Shown here in pieces: positions 24,301 through 36,931 of a stretch of DNA of 64,000 bases. The stretch's first letter is position 1, and each line of letters opens with the position of its first letter. The notes beneath the pieces were generated by a model, which had not been told where the DNA came from, did no database searches, and worked only from the letters and a program-made list of their open reading frames with translations. A program made the translations under genes and the position numbers. The DNA lies in assembly GCA_028826165.1 (NCBI GenBank), contig JAPDFW010000074.1, forward strand, positions 361,535 to 425,534, given 5' to 3'. This stretch comes from Anaeramoeba ignava. Taxonomy: Eukaryota; Metamonada; Anaeramoebidae.

Positions 24301-27300
24301 AATATTCGAGTTAATGAAACAAAGCAATTAATGAGATTATTAATGAAAGAAAAATGCCCACTTAATATTCTTCAAAATTTGGTTTATCTTTGTGAACACG
24401 AACAATCAAAACCTCAAAAATATGTTTCTTTAAATTTGAATGAAACACAAAAAAAGGATGAAATTGAATTTGTTATTCCACCAACAATGAACAGAAGTTT
24501 TCAAGGATTTACAATTAATTTTTGGTTCAATGTTACAGATTCAGCACTTTTATCAACAAAAAAATCACAAAGTTATATTTTATTAGCATCTTTATTATCA
24601 TATGACAAAACTTCTATATTATTTCGTATTGAATTATCTCCTGAACAAAAAATTTGTGTTTCAACTCAGAAAAATTTACATATAAGTTTTGAAAAATTTT
24701 CATTTAGAGCTAATTTTTGGTTTAATATTTCAATTTGTTATTCTTTTAGCAAGAAAAGTAATCGAAAATTAATTTTATATGTTAATGGAATTGAAGCTGA
24801 TTCTTTGAATATTAAGATTAGAAAAAAATCACTTATAAATAATTTCAATTACATTATTTTTGGAGGAAAGGAATATACAAATATTCAAATTATATCTAAA
24901 TTAAAACAAACAGATCAAGAATATCTTAATTTATCAAAAAGGAAGAATTTGTGGTATTTGGCAAACTTTTTAGTGTTTTCTCAGCATTTAGATTCAACTC
25001 AAAATTTATTCTTATTTTTATTAGGATCAAATTATTCAAAATTTACTTCTAAAATTTCTATAGAATCATCAATTGATATTTTAACTCATCAACAATTACA
25101 AATTTTTTTAGAAAAAACTGAAGGGAAATTGGAAAAATTATCATCAATTTCAATTAATGATCATATTAGAAAACCTTTATTATTTGCATTTTATCCAAGG
25201 AAAATAGCAGCATTAATTCAAATAACTTATGATAAATTTCCTGAATATTTAGTTTTTGCTCCATTAAAACCATCCAATAAAAATTCCAATTTATGTAAAA
25301 GAATGAAAGTTACAAGAATAAAAGATGCTATTTTTTCCTTAGGAGGAGTTAATACAATACTTTATTATTTGACACAAACTTTAGTTAAAGATGATTCTTT
25401 TCAAAGATATTGTTTTTCTTTACTGAGATTAATTTTGGATGATACAAACTTTGAATTTAAATATAAATATAACCAAGAAATTTATTTAATAATTCAAAGA
25501 ATAATAAGAAATCGAAATTTTAAATTAACTTATATTATTCTTGAAGAATGTTTTGCAATGTTTGGAATATTTAAAAATCAAATTATTGTTAAAAACGAAA
25601 ATGATGAAGAAGATGAATTCCAAAAAAAATATAAGGAATTTTTTGGAGAAAGATTTCCAAATGATGATGGAAATGGGAATTATCTATTTAATGTTGGAAT
25701 TATCAGAAATTTTGATTCTTTTTTAAATTTATTTTTGGATTGGACAATTTGGAAAAGAGCCAAATTAAAAATTCAAATTCAATTACTTTTAAGTTTATAT
25801 TCAATAATAACATCAAAAGAAGATTTATTTGATCACAGAATACGAAATTTCCAAGAATTGAATATAATTGAAAAGTTGCTATTAATAATTTTACAAGAAA
25901 AATCAGATCTTGATTCAAATGTTAAATTTTTGATATTTAAAATTATTGAAAAGATTCCATTTCGTTCTTCAGATTTTGAATTGGTTATTGGATATATAAT
26001 TCTTTTAAATGTTGTTTATTCAGGTGTTAATCCGATATCATTTGAAATTGCAAATTATAAGGATTTAAAACTTATCAGTAATATAAACACAGAAATTGAT
26101 GTTTTATTTAGACATGAAGAAGATTTAAGTGAAATTGAAAAGTTTGCATTTCAAGTTCTTTTTTCCATTTCTGAAAAAAATAAACAAAAAATTGATTTAT
26201 TAGTTGGACAAGCACAAATTGAAACATTAGTATCTTATTTTCAATATGCTTCAAAAGAATCTAAACCTGCTCTTTTAAAGTTAATATGTAGTTTAATGGA
26301 TTCAAATACACTTTCTTCTCATTTACATTCAATTTCTGGATTTCAATTAATGGGGAAATATTTTCAAAATGTAGAAATGGATCAAGAAATTGTTGCAATA
26401 ATTACAAGTTTTTTAGAAAAGAATTCAGAAGCAATTTATTTAGTTTTTGGTTCAATACCATTTATTCAAGATTTACAACTTAAAAACATTTTAGTATCAA
26501 ATGTTCAACAAATTCTTATGAATAGACAACATCAAGAACAAAAAAAACAAAGTATTTCATTAATTGATTTTATTAAGTATTTTTTTGGAATTATTCCAAA
26601 TATAAATTCAAATCAAAATGAAAATCAAAATGAAAATCAAAATGAAAATCAAAATCAAAATCAAATTCAAGTTTCTTTAAATAATTTATATCAAGATAAT
26701 CTTGAAAAATTATATTTTACATTATTTTTTGGAATTTGTTCATGTGATAAATTAATTCAAATTGGAAATCCTGAAAAAATTTCAACAGTTCTCTTTTCAA
26801 TATCAAATGTGAAAAATTTAACATTTTCAAAAATGAAATCATTTCAACAAAAATTTATGATTGAAGTTTTTGAGTTATTTGAAGAATCTTTTAAATTAAA
26901 GAAAAATCAAGCTAGTTATCAAAAAACAATTCAAAATAATTTTATTAGTTATATAAGAATTGTAACACAATTTATTCTTTTTTGGTCACAAAATCCAGAT
27001 GAAATTTCACAACATCAAGATGCTATATTTATTCATTTGATTCTTGATTCATTATTTAATTATTTATCCAAAATTGATTTGAGAAGTAAAATACAAGAAT
27101 TTGGAAGTAAAGAAATGAGAGAATGTATTACAAAATCAGTTATGGATTTGATTTTTAATTTTCTTTCTGTAAATCAACCAAATCATTTACAAGTTTCAAT
27201 TTTGAATATTATACTTGATAAAATTGAAACTAGAGAAATGATGATTCAAAATAAGATTCTTTTACGCAATTCTTTGTTTTATCTTTGTAATTTGAAAGAA

Positions 27301-30300
27301 AAAAGCACAAATATCAAAATTAAACATTTAGTAGAACAAGTATTACAAGTTCTTGAAACACATCCATCATTTTCAATTCGAAAAATTCAAAAATTCTTAA
27401 AACAAAATGTGAAAATTAGAAATATTTTAAATGTTGAATATAATCAATTAAATAATAATTCTATTATTAAAGGTCAAAAAATGGAACAAGAAATGAAAAT
27501 GAATAATGAAAAATTTTCCAAAGAAATTCAAATAAATATCACAAAAATTGAACAAGAATATGAAAAAAGTAATTTATCATCAAAATCAATAAATTTAGAA
27601 AATGATTTAAGAAGGAAATTTAAGAACAGAATTGATAATAGGTTTAATCATTTCATAAATTTATTGGAAAAAAGAGCTTATATTGAAAAAAGAAGTGGAT
27701 TGAAATGGGATCAGATTATTAAAGATATGACTCATGAAAGAGGAGTTTGGTTTCAATCAACAAAATTAGTTTTATATTGTTCAATGTGTATTGAATCACC
27801 TGAAAGAAAGAGAATAAGATTGAAGAAAGTGTTTATTCCTGATGAACAAATTCGGGAAAATTTACCAAAATTTAATTCACCTGATATTTACAAAAGAAAA
27901 CAAAATATTGAAGAGAATAATAACAATAACAATAACAATAATATTGAAATTGAAAGTGAAAATGAAAATGAAAATGAAAATTTGGAACATTTTTATTCAG
28001 ATGAATCAATAAGAGCAAAATTGAAAATTAAAGTTCAACCTAAAAAAATGCTTAATTTAATAAATGATATTAACTTTGTTCAAAAATCACAAAAAAACAA
28101 ATTTATTCAAGTTTTAGTGAAAATTTCTTTTGTTAGTAAGGAAAATGGAAATGAATGGAAAGAAGAAAATTCAAATGAAGAAAATGATCAAAATAAAATT
28201 GCTATAAGAAATAAGAAGAATATGAAAAAAAATACAAAAGAACAAAGTTCAAAACCATATAAATCATTATTAAAATTAATTACAAAGGAAATATCAATAG
28301 CAAATACAAAATTTTCAAATGTTTATGTTCAAAAATTATTTGCACCATTTATTAATACATTAGGATGTATTTCATACAAAGAAAAGAATGTAATTTCAAA
28401 TGAATGCAATTTGATAACATTTTATTTAGTGATAAGATCGAAAATTATAATAACTGAGAATTGTATTCATTTGGTTTTATTGAAGTATACTGGTGATAGT
28501 AATTTATTTTCATTCAAATTATTTTCACAAACGATAAATGATTATTATAAAATCAAATACAATGAGATTAAATACATTTTGAAAAGAAGATATTTAGCAC
28601 AAGATTATGCATTTGAAATATTTTTTACAAATGGAGTAACATTATTATTCTCATTCAGTTCATTAGATGAAAGAGATCAAATTATAAAAGAAATTTTAAA
28701 TCATAAACTTGAAAATTTTATTGATTATGAAAATGAAACCACATTGAAAGCATTGAGTAAATTATGGAGAAATGGAGATATAACAAATTTTGCATATTTA
28801 ATGCATTTAAACACACTTTCAGGAAGATCATATCATGATATTGGACAATATCCAATTTTTCCATTTATTATTTCAGATTATCAATCCAAAAAAATTGATC
28901 CAAACAATATTAATCAATTCCGAGATATTTCCAAACCAATGGGAGCATTAGATTCCAAAAGAGCACAAAGATTCATTTCAAAATACAATGATCTTAAAGA
29001 ATCAGGATCAGATCCTTATCATTATGGAACACACTATTCAAATTCAAGTGGAGTTATTTTATATTTAATAAGACTTGAACCTTATTCATCTTTAATGATA
29101 AATTTACAATCAGGGAAATTTGATCTTCCTGATAGATTATTTGACAATATTGGTTCAATTTGGAGAATGTATTCTTCAAATGCAGAAAGAGGAATCAAAG
29201 AGTTAATTCCAGAATTTTTCTATTTACCTGAAATGTTTTTGAATATCAATGGATTTGATTTTGGAAAAAAAATTATTACAGCAACAAGAGTTAATAATGT
29301 TGTTTTACCAGAATGGAGTCATAATAATGCAAGATATTTTACAAGAAAACATATTGAATTATTTGAATCAAAATATGTTTCTTCAAATATTAATAATTGG
29401 ATTGATTTGGTTTTTGGATATAAACAAAAGGGTTCTCCTGCTATTGAATCAATTAATGTTTTCCATCCTTATACTTATTATGAAAATGTGAATTTGGATT
29501 CAATTAAAGATCCTGTTGAAAAAGAATGTATTATTAAAATGACCAAAAATTTTGGACAAATGCCAAAACAATTATTTAAAACAAAACATCAATTAAAAAA
29601 GAAAATAAAATTATCAACTCAATTCATTAATGAAAATGAAAATGAAAATGAAAATGAAAATGATTTAATTGAAATTCAAGATGGAAATTTAAGATTAAAC
29701 AGTTTTTTCCAAAAAATTATTCCAACCAAAATGAAAAAAATTGGAGAAAGGAATCTATAAAATATTATACATTGGGAATCGAATAGAAACATTTAAAAAG
29801 CATCAAACATTTATATTTTCTGATCAAAATATGAGTGTTTTATGGAAAACATGGGATCAAACATTAAATTTCACTTCATTTGATGGGAATCGAAACTATT
29901 CCAAAAACATACCATTTGATGAAGTTATTAAATGTTGTCATTGCACAAAAGATGGGAAATATTTAATATTAGGAGGAAGTAAATGTTTAATAACAATTTG
30001 GAAAATTTCAACTGAAAATGGGAAGTTAAAAAGATTGAAAATGAAGAAGACATTATATGGACACACTGATTCAATTTTATCAATTGATTCATCTTGTGAA
30101 CACAGAATAATTGTAACAGGTTCAGCAGATGGAACAGCAATTATTTGGGATTTAAATGATTTCACTTGTTGTTATTCTTTGAATAACAATAACAATTATA
30201 ATAATTCAAAAGTTAATATTGTTTGTATTGATTCGATTAATGGAGATATTTTGACTTTTAATTTAAGTTCTTCCAAAAAAATTCCAAATTCTCTTAATTT

Positions 30301-30616
30301 ATGGTCAATTAATGGAGTTTTAATCAAGAAAATTTTATTACCTCAAAATGAAATTGTTACTTCTGCAATTTTTTCATCAGGAATTTCTGGAATTTATCAT
30401 AATGTTATTTTCACTGGAATGAAATCTGGTTCAATTGAAATTTGGGATTCTTTAGATTTAACTCATATTTCTTCAATTACAACATTTGATTCAAAATATC
30501 CAATAACTGCTTTATTAATGAGTTTTGATCAAAAAACTCTTTATTCTGGAAACAAAAATGGAGATTTAATTGAATATTCTTTAAAAAATAATTCTAATTC
30601 TTTTCTTTTGATTTAA
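21400..30616 (+). CDS. WDFY/LvsA-like BEACH-WD40 giant protein
   Basis: One intronless frame of 2,786 codons (21400-29760) continues, after a one-base change, in 29741-30616, giving about 3,070 residues. The N-terminal 1,000 are helical (armadillo-like). A ConA-like segment follows (PTMNRSFQGFTINFWF; ILYVNGIEAD, residues 1030-1150). A PH-BEACH domain (about 2,310-2,440; KRRYLAQDYAFEIFF) precedes the BEACH domain (about 2,440-2,740): LSKLWRNGDITNFAYLMHLN, GRSYHDIGQYPIFPF, KPMGALDSKR, HYGTHYSNSSGVILYL, GIKELIPEFFYLPEMF, WIDLVFGYKQKG, MTKNFGQMPKQLFK. Five or more WD40 repeats end it (LYGHTDSILSID, SADGTAIIWDL, SGSIEIWD). No FYVE domain follows, as in Dictyostelium LvsA rather than animal WDFY3. 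Family roles are in membrane traffic, autophagy and contractile-vacuole function. The frame change probably comes from one extra A in the A7 run at 29734-29740. Confidence 0.9.
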
Positions 30617-30725
30617 TTTTTTAATTTTTTCTAAAAGTTTTTAAAGGATCTTTTTTTCTAATCTAATTAAATAAAAAATAATAAAAAGAATAAGAAATAA
30701 ATTTAAATTATAAAATTTATAAAAT

Positions 30726-33431
30726 TTAAAATACCTTTTTGTTATTTCTTTTTGGAAAATTAAATTTCTTATTCTTTTTGTTTTTATGAAAATTTTGAGA
30801 ATTAATTTTTGATTTTTCTTTTTCAGATCCTGTTAATAAATAATCAGGAACATTTTTCAAATGAGGTTTAATATGCTGAGGTTGTAAATGTAAATCATGT
30901 TTAAGAGCAACTAAATCATTAGGATGCTCTTCAAAATGAGTTTTTAATTTTGAAGAGTTTATAATTTCAACTTGTAATTCTTTCAATCTTGCTTTTTTTA
31001 TTGAATTTTTAGAGATTGTTTTGAGAACATCTTCACATCTATATTTAAAAGGAGAAACTTTTTCTTGAGGAAAAGGAACCAAATCAAAAATATTTGATGA
31101 TTGTTTTTTTTGTTGAATTTTTGATTCGAAAAAATTTTTGATTTGGAAAAATAATGATTCATTTTTGGATGTTATAAATGATATTGCAGTTCCTCTTTGT
31201 CCAGCTCTTGCTGTTCTTCCAATTCTATGGATATAATCCTTGATATTTAATGGGAAATCAAAATTTATAACTGTTTTAACATTTTTAAAATCTATTCCTC
31301 TTGAAACTCCAAATTCAGAATCTATATTGAGTTTTGATTTTTGATTTTGATTTTCTAAATTTAAATAATTTTCATAAATTGTATCAATTTTAGATAAACT
31401 ATTTTCATTTTCATTTTCATTTTCATTTTCATTTTCATTTTCATTTTTAATTTTAATTTCTTCATCAATATTAATTGCTTCAATTTTCTTATTTGAAATT
31501 TCTGTATCATTTGCAATTAAAATTTCAAAACTTCCTTTATTAAAATTTTCCAAAATATTTGTTCTTGAATTTTGAGGAAGTTCTGGATTAAGAACAACAG
31601 AAGATATTGAGAATCTTTCAAGAAATAATTTCAGTTTAAAAGAATGATCAATACTATTTGTGAAAATTAAAGCTTTTCTTTGAATTTGATTTAATCTAAT
31701 AAGAACATAAATGAGTAAATATTTATCTTTTTCTTCACATTTAATTCCAAGTTGATTCATAAATGATTTAATATTTGTTTCATTAACTGAACAAATTATC
31801 TTTTTAAAAGAAAACAAATTTAAAAAATTTATTAAAAATTTTTTTGAATTAATTTTTTTACAGGATCATGTAATAATAATTGTTTTAATGTTTCAACATC
31901 TTGTGTTAAAGTTGCTGAAACTAAAAAATTTTGGCAAATATTTGGAATATTATCAACAATAAATCTTATATCTTCTGAATAACCAAATGAAAGAACAAGA
32001 TCTGCTTCATCAATTACTAAAATTTTTAAAGAATTTTTTAAATCAATAATATTTGCTTTTAAATGAGCAACTAAACGATTTGGAGTTGAAATGATAATAT
32101 CAGGTTTTTGAGCAATTAAACGAATTCTTTTTTTTAATTTTAATTTTAATTTTATAAATGAATTTTAATTTTAATTTTATAAATAAATTTTAATTTTGAT
32201 TTTATAAATGAATTTTAATTTTAATTTTAATTTTAATTTTAATTTTAATTTTAATTTTAATTTTAATTTTAATTTTAATTTTAATTTTAATTTTAATTTT
32301 AATTTTAATTTTAATTTTAATTTTAATTTTAATTTTAATTTTAATTTTAATTTTAATTTTAATTTTAATTTTAATTTTAATTTTAATTTTATAAATGAAT
32401 TTTAATTTTAATTTTATAAATGAATTTTAATTTTAATTTTAATTTTAATTTTAATTTTAATTTTAATTTTAATTTTAATTTTAATTTTAATTTTAATTTT
32501 AATTTTAAATTTTAATTTTAATTTTAATTTTATTTATATTGAATTTTAATTTTAATTTTTAATTTTAATTTTAATTTTTTAATTTTAATTTTAATTTTAA
32601 TTTTAATTTTAATTTTAATTTTATTAATTTTAATTTTAATTTTAATTTTAATTTTAATTTTAATTTTATAAATGAATTTTAATTTTAATTTTAATTTTAA
32701 TTTTAATTTTAATTTTAATTTTAATTTTAATTTTAATTTTAATTTTAATTTTAATTTTAATTTTAATTTTAATTTTAATTTTAATTTTAATTTTAATTTT
32801 AATTTTAATTTTAATTTTAATTTTAATTTTAATTTTAATTTTAATTTTAATTTTAATTTTAATTTTAATTTTAATTTTTAATTTTAATTTTAATTTTAAT
32901 TTTAATTTTAATTTTAATTTTAATTTTAATTTTAATTTTAATTTTATTTTTAATTTGAATTTTAATTTATAAATGAATTTTAATTTTAATTTTAATTTTA
33001 ATTTAAAATAAAATATACCGTTGAGTTTCAAGTGAAACATCTGCAGCTAAATGTAAAGAAGATAAAACTTTACGACAATAATAAGATAATTCAGCAATTT
33101 GTTTATTTACTTGTTCACAAAGTTCTCTAGTTGGAACAAGAATAACAGAAAAAGGATGAAAAATATTTTCTTTAATTTTTGAAGTTTGAAAATTTTCATT
33201 TCTTTTTTGATAAGTTAAAATTTGATTAATAATTGGTAATAAATATGAAGCTGTTTTTCCTGAACCTGTTGGTGCTTGAATTAATATATCTTTTCCTTCT
33301 AATCCTATTGGTATTACTTTTTTTTGTATTTTTGTTGGTTTTTCAAAATTAAGTCTTTCACATGATGATATTAATCTATCATCTAAATTAAATTCTTGAA
33401 AACTTTTAATTTCATTTTTTTTCTTATTCAT
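30726..33431 (-). CDS. DDX56/Dbp9 DEAD-box RNA helicase
   Basis: Exons 33431-33019, 32126-31862 and 31799-30726 join in phase to 583 residues (human DDX56 is about 547). Dbp9/DDX56 acts in nucleolar assembly of the large ribosomal subunit. Motifs in order: Q motif ([13 protein letters not shown]), Walker [45 protein letters not shown], then [17 protein letters not shown] and [13 protein letters not shown]. The family-specific tail is clear: [19 protein letters not shown] and [13 protein letters not shown], followed by a basic end. A Glu-Asn repeat sits between motifs IV and V where DDX56 proteins carry a variable acidic insert. The first intron (33018-32127) is repeat-filled; the second is 62 bp. 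Start lies 71 bp from the divergent BTB gene. Confidence 0.95.
32127..33018. repeat. AATTTT hexamer array filling a DDX56 intron
   Basis: An 892-bp intron composed almost entirely of (TTTTAA)n on the plus strand, with TATAAATGAATT spacers at about 32,152, 32,205, 32,390, 32,416, 32,668 and 32,970 that mark higher-order units. Donor GTATAT at 33018 and acceptor AAAAAG ending at 32127 on the minus strand. Long (NF)n and (KI/KL)n open frames here are repeat by-products. Confidence 0.93.
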
Positions 33432-33502
33432 TTTTAATTTAAAAAAAAATAAAAAAATAAAAAAAATTTTTTTCATTTTTTTTCTTTTTATTTTTAATAA
33501 AA

Positions 33503-35155
33503 ATGGAAAATTATTTAAATTTAGAAAAACTTTCAAATGATTTAAAAAATTTATTTCAAAATCAAAATCAAAATGAAGATCAAGAAGAAAGTTATTTTGA
33601 TTTTGAAATAATTTGTGAAGAAAATAAAACTTCATTTAAAACTCATAAATCAATTCTTTCTTCAAGAAGTCATTATTTTAAATCTCTTTTTAAATCTAAA
33701 ATGAAAGAATTTCAAGAAAATAAAATGATTTTAAAAGATGTTTCAAGTTCAATTTTATCTTCAATCTTAAATTATCTTTATTCAGGAAAAATTGAAATTA
33801 ATTTAGAAAATGCAATTCAAATTTTAATTTTTTCATCAAAATATTTAATTGATGAATTAATTGAAACTTCTTCAAAATTTATCAAAAAGAATTTTCAAAT
33901 TGAAACTGTTATTGATATTCTTAAATTATCTGAATCAATGAACCTAAGTGAATTATTGGATTTTTCTTATCAATTTATTTCTGAAAATTTTAGAAAATTT
34001 ATCCAAACTTCATTTTTTCTTGAACTTGAAGAAAATCATTTAAATTCACTTTTATCAAATGATTATATTCAAATAAATGAATTTGAAATTTTTCAATCAA
34101 TAATAAAATGGGGAAAACATAAATCAAATATTAAAAAAGAAAAATTACAAAATCAAATTTCAAATTTTATTGATAAAATTAGATTTATTGATTTTTCATA
34201 CAAAGAACTTGCAGAAACTTTAGAAGAAGATTTAATTCCAAATGAACTTTCACAAAAATTAACAAAACTTCTAATATTAAAAATTCAAGAAAATGAAGAA
34301 AAATTAAAACAATTTATTCAAAAAGAAAATTCATTAAATTTCAAAACAAGATTTGAAATGAAATTTAAATCAATAATTATTCAAGAAAAACAACATTTCC
34401 AGAAATTAAGAGAATGGATAAATGATGATGAATTCTTTTCCAAAATGAAATTAGGATATTCAGCAAAACAAGATGGATTTTCTTCTAATAACTGGCATTT
34501 AAAATGTGATAATAAAGGAAAAACATTAATTATTATCAAAACCAAAGATAACTTTATTTTTGGAGGATTTACATCAGTTGGATTTATAAATGAAAAATTA
34601 AAACAAAATCAAAACCAAAACCAAAATCAAAATCCATTCAATCAAAATCCATTTAACCAAAATCAAAACCCTTTTAACCAAAATCAAAACTCTTTTAATC
34701 AAAATCAATTTGGTCAAAATCCATTTAATCAAAATACATTTAATCAAAATCAAAATCCATTTAATCCAAATCCATTTAATCCAAATCCATTTAATCAGAA
34801 TCCATTTGAAGAAAAAGTTATTGAATATATTCCAGATTCAAAAGCATTTCTTTTTTCATTAAGAAATGATCAAAATAATCGAAAACCAGAAAAATTATCT
34901 ATTATTGAAGGTAAAGAAAAATATGCTATTGATAACAATTCAATTGATCGTTTAGCTTTTGGAAAAAATTCTAATTCATTTGGTGGAAGTTATGATTTAA
35001 GTTTAAACTCTAATTTAAAAACTGGTTATTCAAATTTAGGTTATATTTACAATCTTCCTATTGAAATGCAAATAAAAAAAGAAAATTCACAAAATTATTT
35101 AGCTGGTTCTTATAATTCATGGAAAATTCAAGAAATTGAAACTTATTTCATTTAA
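33503..35155 (+). CDS. BTB-BACK-TLDc protein, copy 1
   Basis: 550 residues, intronless. BTB/POZ domain at about 30-125 (FDFEIICEENKTSFKTHKSI, LSSRSHYFKSLF, ILNYLYSGKIEI), then a BACK domain (about 130-235; WGKHKSN, IRFIDFS) and a coiled stretch. The C-terminal third is a TLDc domain: LGYSAKQDGFSSNNWHLKCD, KGKTLIIIKTKDNFIFGGF, DSKAFLFSLRN, and the end WKIQEIETYFI. The TLDc domain is split by a Gln/Asn/Pro/Phe-rich insert (about residues 367-433) carrying eight Asn-Pro-Phe tripeptides. BTB-BACK proteins often act as Cullin-3 adaptors; TLDc domains bind the V-ATPase or act in oxidative stress defence in animals. Which applies here cannot be read from the sequence. Near-identical to the gene at 40227-41924. 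Confidence 0.9.
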   Translation: MENYLNLEKLSNDLKNLFQNQNQNEDQEESYFDFEIICEENKTSFKTHKSILSSRSHYFKSLFKSKMKEFQENKMILKDVSSSILSSILNYLYSGKIEINLENAIQILIFSSKYLIDELIETSSKFIKKNFQIETVIDILKLSESMNLSELLDFSYQFISENFRKFIQTSFFLELEENHLNSLLSNDYIQINEFEIFQSIIKWGKHKSNIKKEKLQNQISNFIDKIRFIDFSYKELAETLEEDLIPNELSQKLTKLLILKIQENEEKLKQFIQKENSLNFKTRFEMKFKSIIIQEKQHFQKLREWINDDEFFSKMKLGYSAKQDGFSSNNWHLKCDNKGKTLIIIKTKDNFIFGGFTSVGFINEKLKQNQNQNQNQNPFNQNPFNQNQNPFNQNQNSFNQNQFGQNPFNQNTFNQNQNPFNPNPFNPNPFNQNPFEEKVIEYIPDSKAFLFSLRNDQNNRKPEKLSIIEGKEKYAIDNNSIDRLAFGKNSNSFGGSYDLSLNSNLKTGYSNLGYIYNLPIEMQIKKENSQNYLAGSYNSWKIQEIETYFI

Positions 35156-35407
35156 AATTCTTATTTTTTTTCATTTTAATTTTAATTCCTTTCCAACAAT
35201 TTTAATAAAAAAAACAAAATCAAAATTAAAATCAAAATTAAATTCAAAATCAAAATCAAAATTAAAATCAAAATCAAAATCAAAATCAAAATCAAAATCA
35301 AAATCAAAATCAAAATCAAAATCAAAATTAAAATCAAAATTAAAATCAAAATTAAAATCAAAATTAAAATCAAAATTTTTATTCAAATTTAAACCCTTTT
35401 TCTTTTT
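35156..35407. repeat. CAAAAT/AAATTA simple repeat downstream of BTB copy 1
   Basis: From about 35,215 to 35,380 the plus strand is (AAAATC)n interspersed with AAAATTAAAATC. Its long (KSKS), (NFDF) and (ILIL) open frames on either strand have no other support and I treat it as non-coding 3' flank. A TTTTTCTTTTTGTAAATATAA stretch at 35,398-35,418 marks the entry into the satellite array. Confidence 0.75.
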
Positions 35408-36460
35408 GTAAATATAAAAAATGAGAATAGATTTAATTTAATATTTAATTTATAAATTAATTTAAAAATATAATTTAATATTTAATTTTATGTTTAAAAT
35501 AATAATTTAATGTTTTAGATTTAAATATTTTATTATTTAAATATTTAACATAAAAATATAAAAAATAAGAATAGATTTAATTTAATATTTAATTTATAAA
35601 TTAATTTAAAAATATAATTTAATATTTAATTTTATTATTAAAATAATAATTTAATGTTTTAGATTTAAATATTTTATTATTTAAATATTTAACATAAAAA
35701 TATAAAAATAAGAATAGATTTAATTTAATATTTAATTTATAAATTGATTTAGAAATATAATTTAATATTTAATTTTATTATTAAAATAATAATTTAATGT
35801 TTTAGATTTAAATATTTTATTATTTAAATATTTAACATAAAAATATAAAAAAATAGAATAGATTTAATTTAATATTTAATTTATAAATTAATTTAAAAAT
35901 ATAATTTAATATTTAATTTTATTATTAAAAATAATAATTTATTGTTTTAGATTTAAATATTTTATTATTTAAATATTTAACATAAAAATATAAAAATAAG
36001 AATAGATTTAATTTAATATTTAATTTATAAATTAATTTAAAAATATAATTTAATATTTAATTCCAATATCAAAAATAATAATTTAATGTTTTAGATTTAA
36101 ATATTTTATTATTTAAAATATTTAACATATAAATATAAAAATGAGAATAGATTTAATTTAATATTTAATTTATAAATTAATTTAAAAATATAATTTAATA
36201 TTTAATTTTATTATTAAAATAATAATTTAATGTTTTAGATTTAAATATTTTATTATTTAAATATTAAACATATAAATATAAAAAATGAGAATAGATTTAA
36301 TTTAATATTTAATTTATAAATTAATTTAAAAATATAATTTAATATTTAATTTTATGTTTAAAATAATAATTTAATGTTTTAGATTTAAATATTTTATTAT
36401 TTAAATATTAAACATATAAATATAAAAAATAAGAATAGATTTAATTTAATATTTAATTTA
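35408..36460. repeat. 144-bp AT-rich satellite, array A
   Basis: Unit starts marked by GAATAGATTTAATTTAATAT occur at 35,425, 35,569, 35,712, 35,856, 36,000, 36,145, 36,289 and 36,433: spacing 143-145 bp, seven full units plus a fragment. Units differ by a few bases (TTATGTTT versus TTATTATT; ATTTAACATA versus ATTAAACATA). No open frame persists. Confidence 0.95.
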
Positions 36461-36931
36461 GAAATTTGAAGGAAATTCAAAAAGAAAAAGAAAACAAAAT
36501 TCTTTAATTAATTTTTTTTATTGATCAAAAAAGAAAAAAGAAAATGAGTCATTTTGTGAAATTTGTTTCTCATTTTTCTTTAAATAAAGATTTTAAATAA
36601 AAATTTAAATTTATTTTTTTTGCTTTTTCAATTCATTTTTCTTTTCTTCTTTTTTTATTTTTTGATTTGAGAAAATAATTTAATTTAAAAAAGTAAGTTA
36701 AAAGAGAATTGGATTAATTTATTATTTTTTTTTAACAAGTTCTTCTTTTCTTTTCTTTTCTTTTATTTTGAAATTTAGCAAACTTAAAAAAAAAAAAGTA
36801 AGATAAAAAAAGTAAGATAAAAAAAAGCAAAATTCTTTTTTTATTTTAAATAAACCAAGCAAATAAATAAATTAATTTTCTTTTTTATTCTTTATTTTTT
36901 ATTTTTTTGAAACAAACAAAAAAAAGGCAAA
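36461..36931 (+). promoter_or_regulatory. Upstream region of FG-GAP receptor copy 1
   Basis: A gene-free stretch of A/T runs with pyrimidine-rich blocks (TTCTTTTCTTTTCTTTTC near 36,745). It ends in AAAAAAAAGGCAAAATG at the start codon; a closely similar AAAARGCAAAATG precedes the BTB copy 2 and the 59199 starts. I see no firm TATA box in such AT-rich DNA, so this is only a likely promoter by position. Confidence 0.35.

Noticed and set aside
32208-33040. Long (NFNF) and (KIKI/KLKL) open frames
   Set aside because: Hexamer array in a DDX56 intron; periodic sequence without stops in two of three frames.
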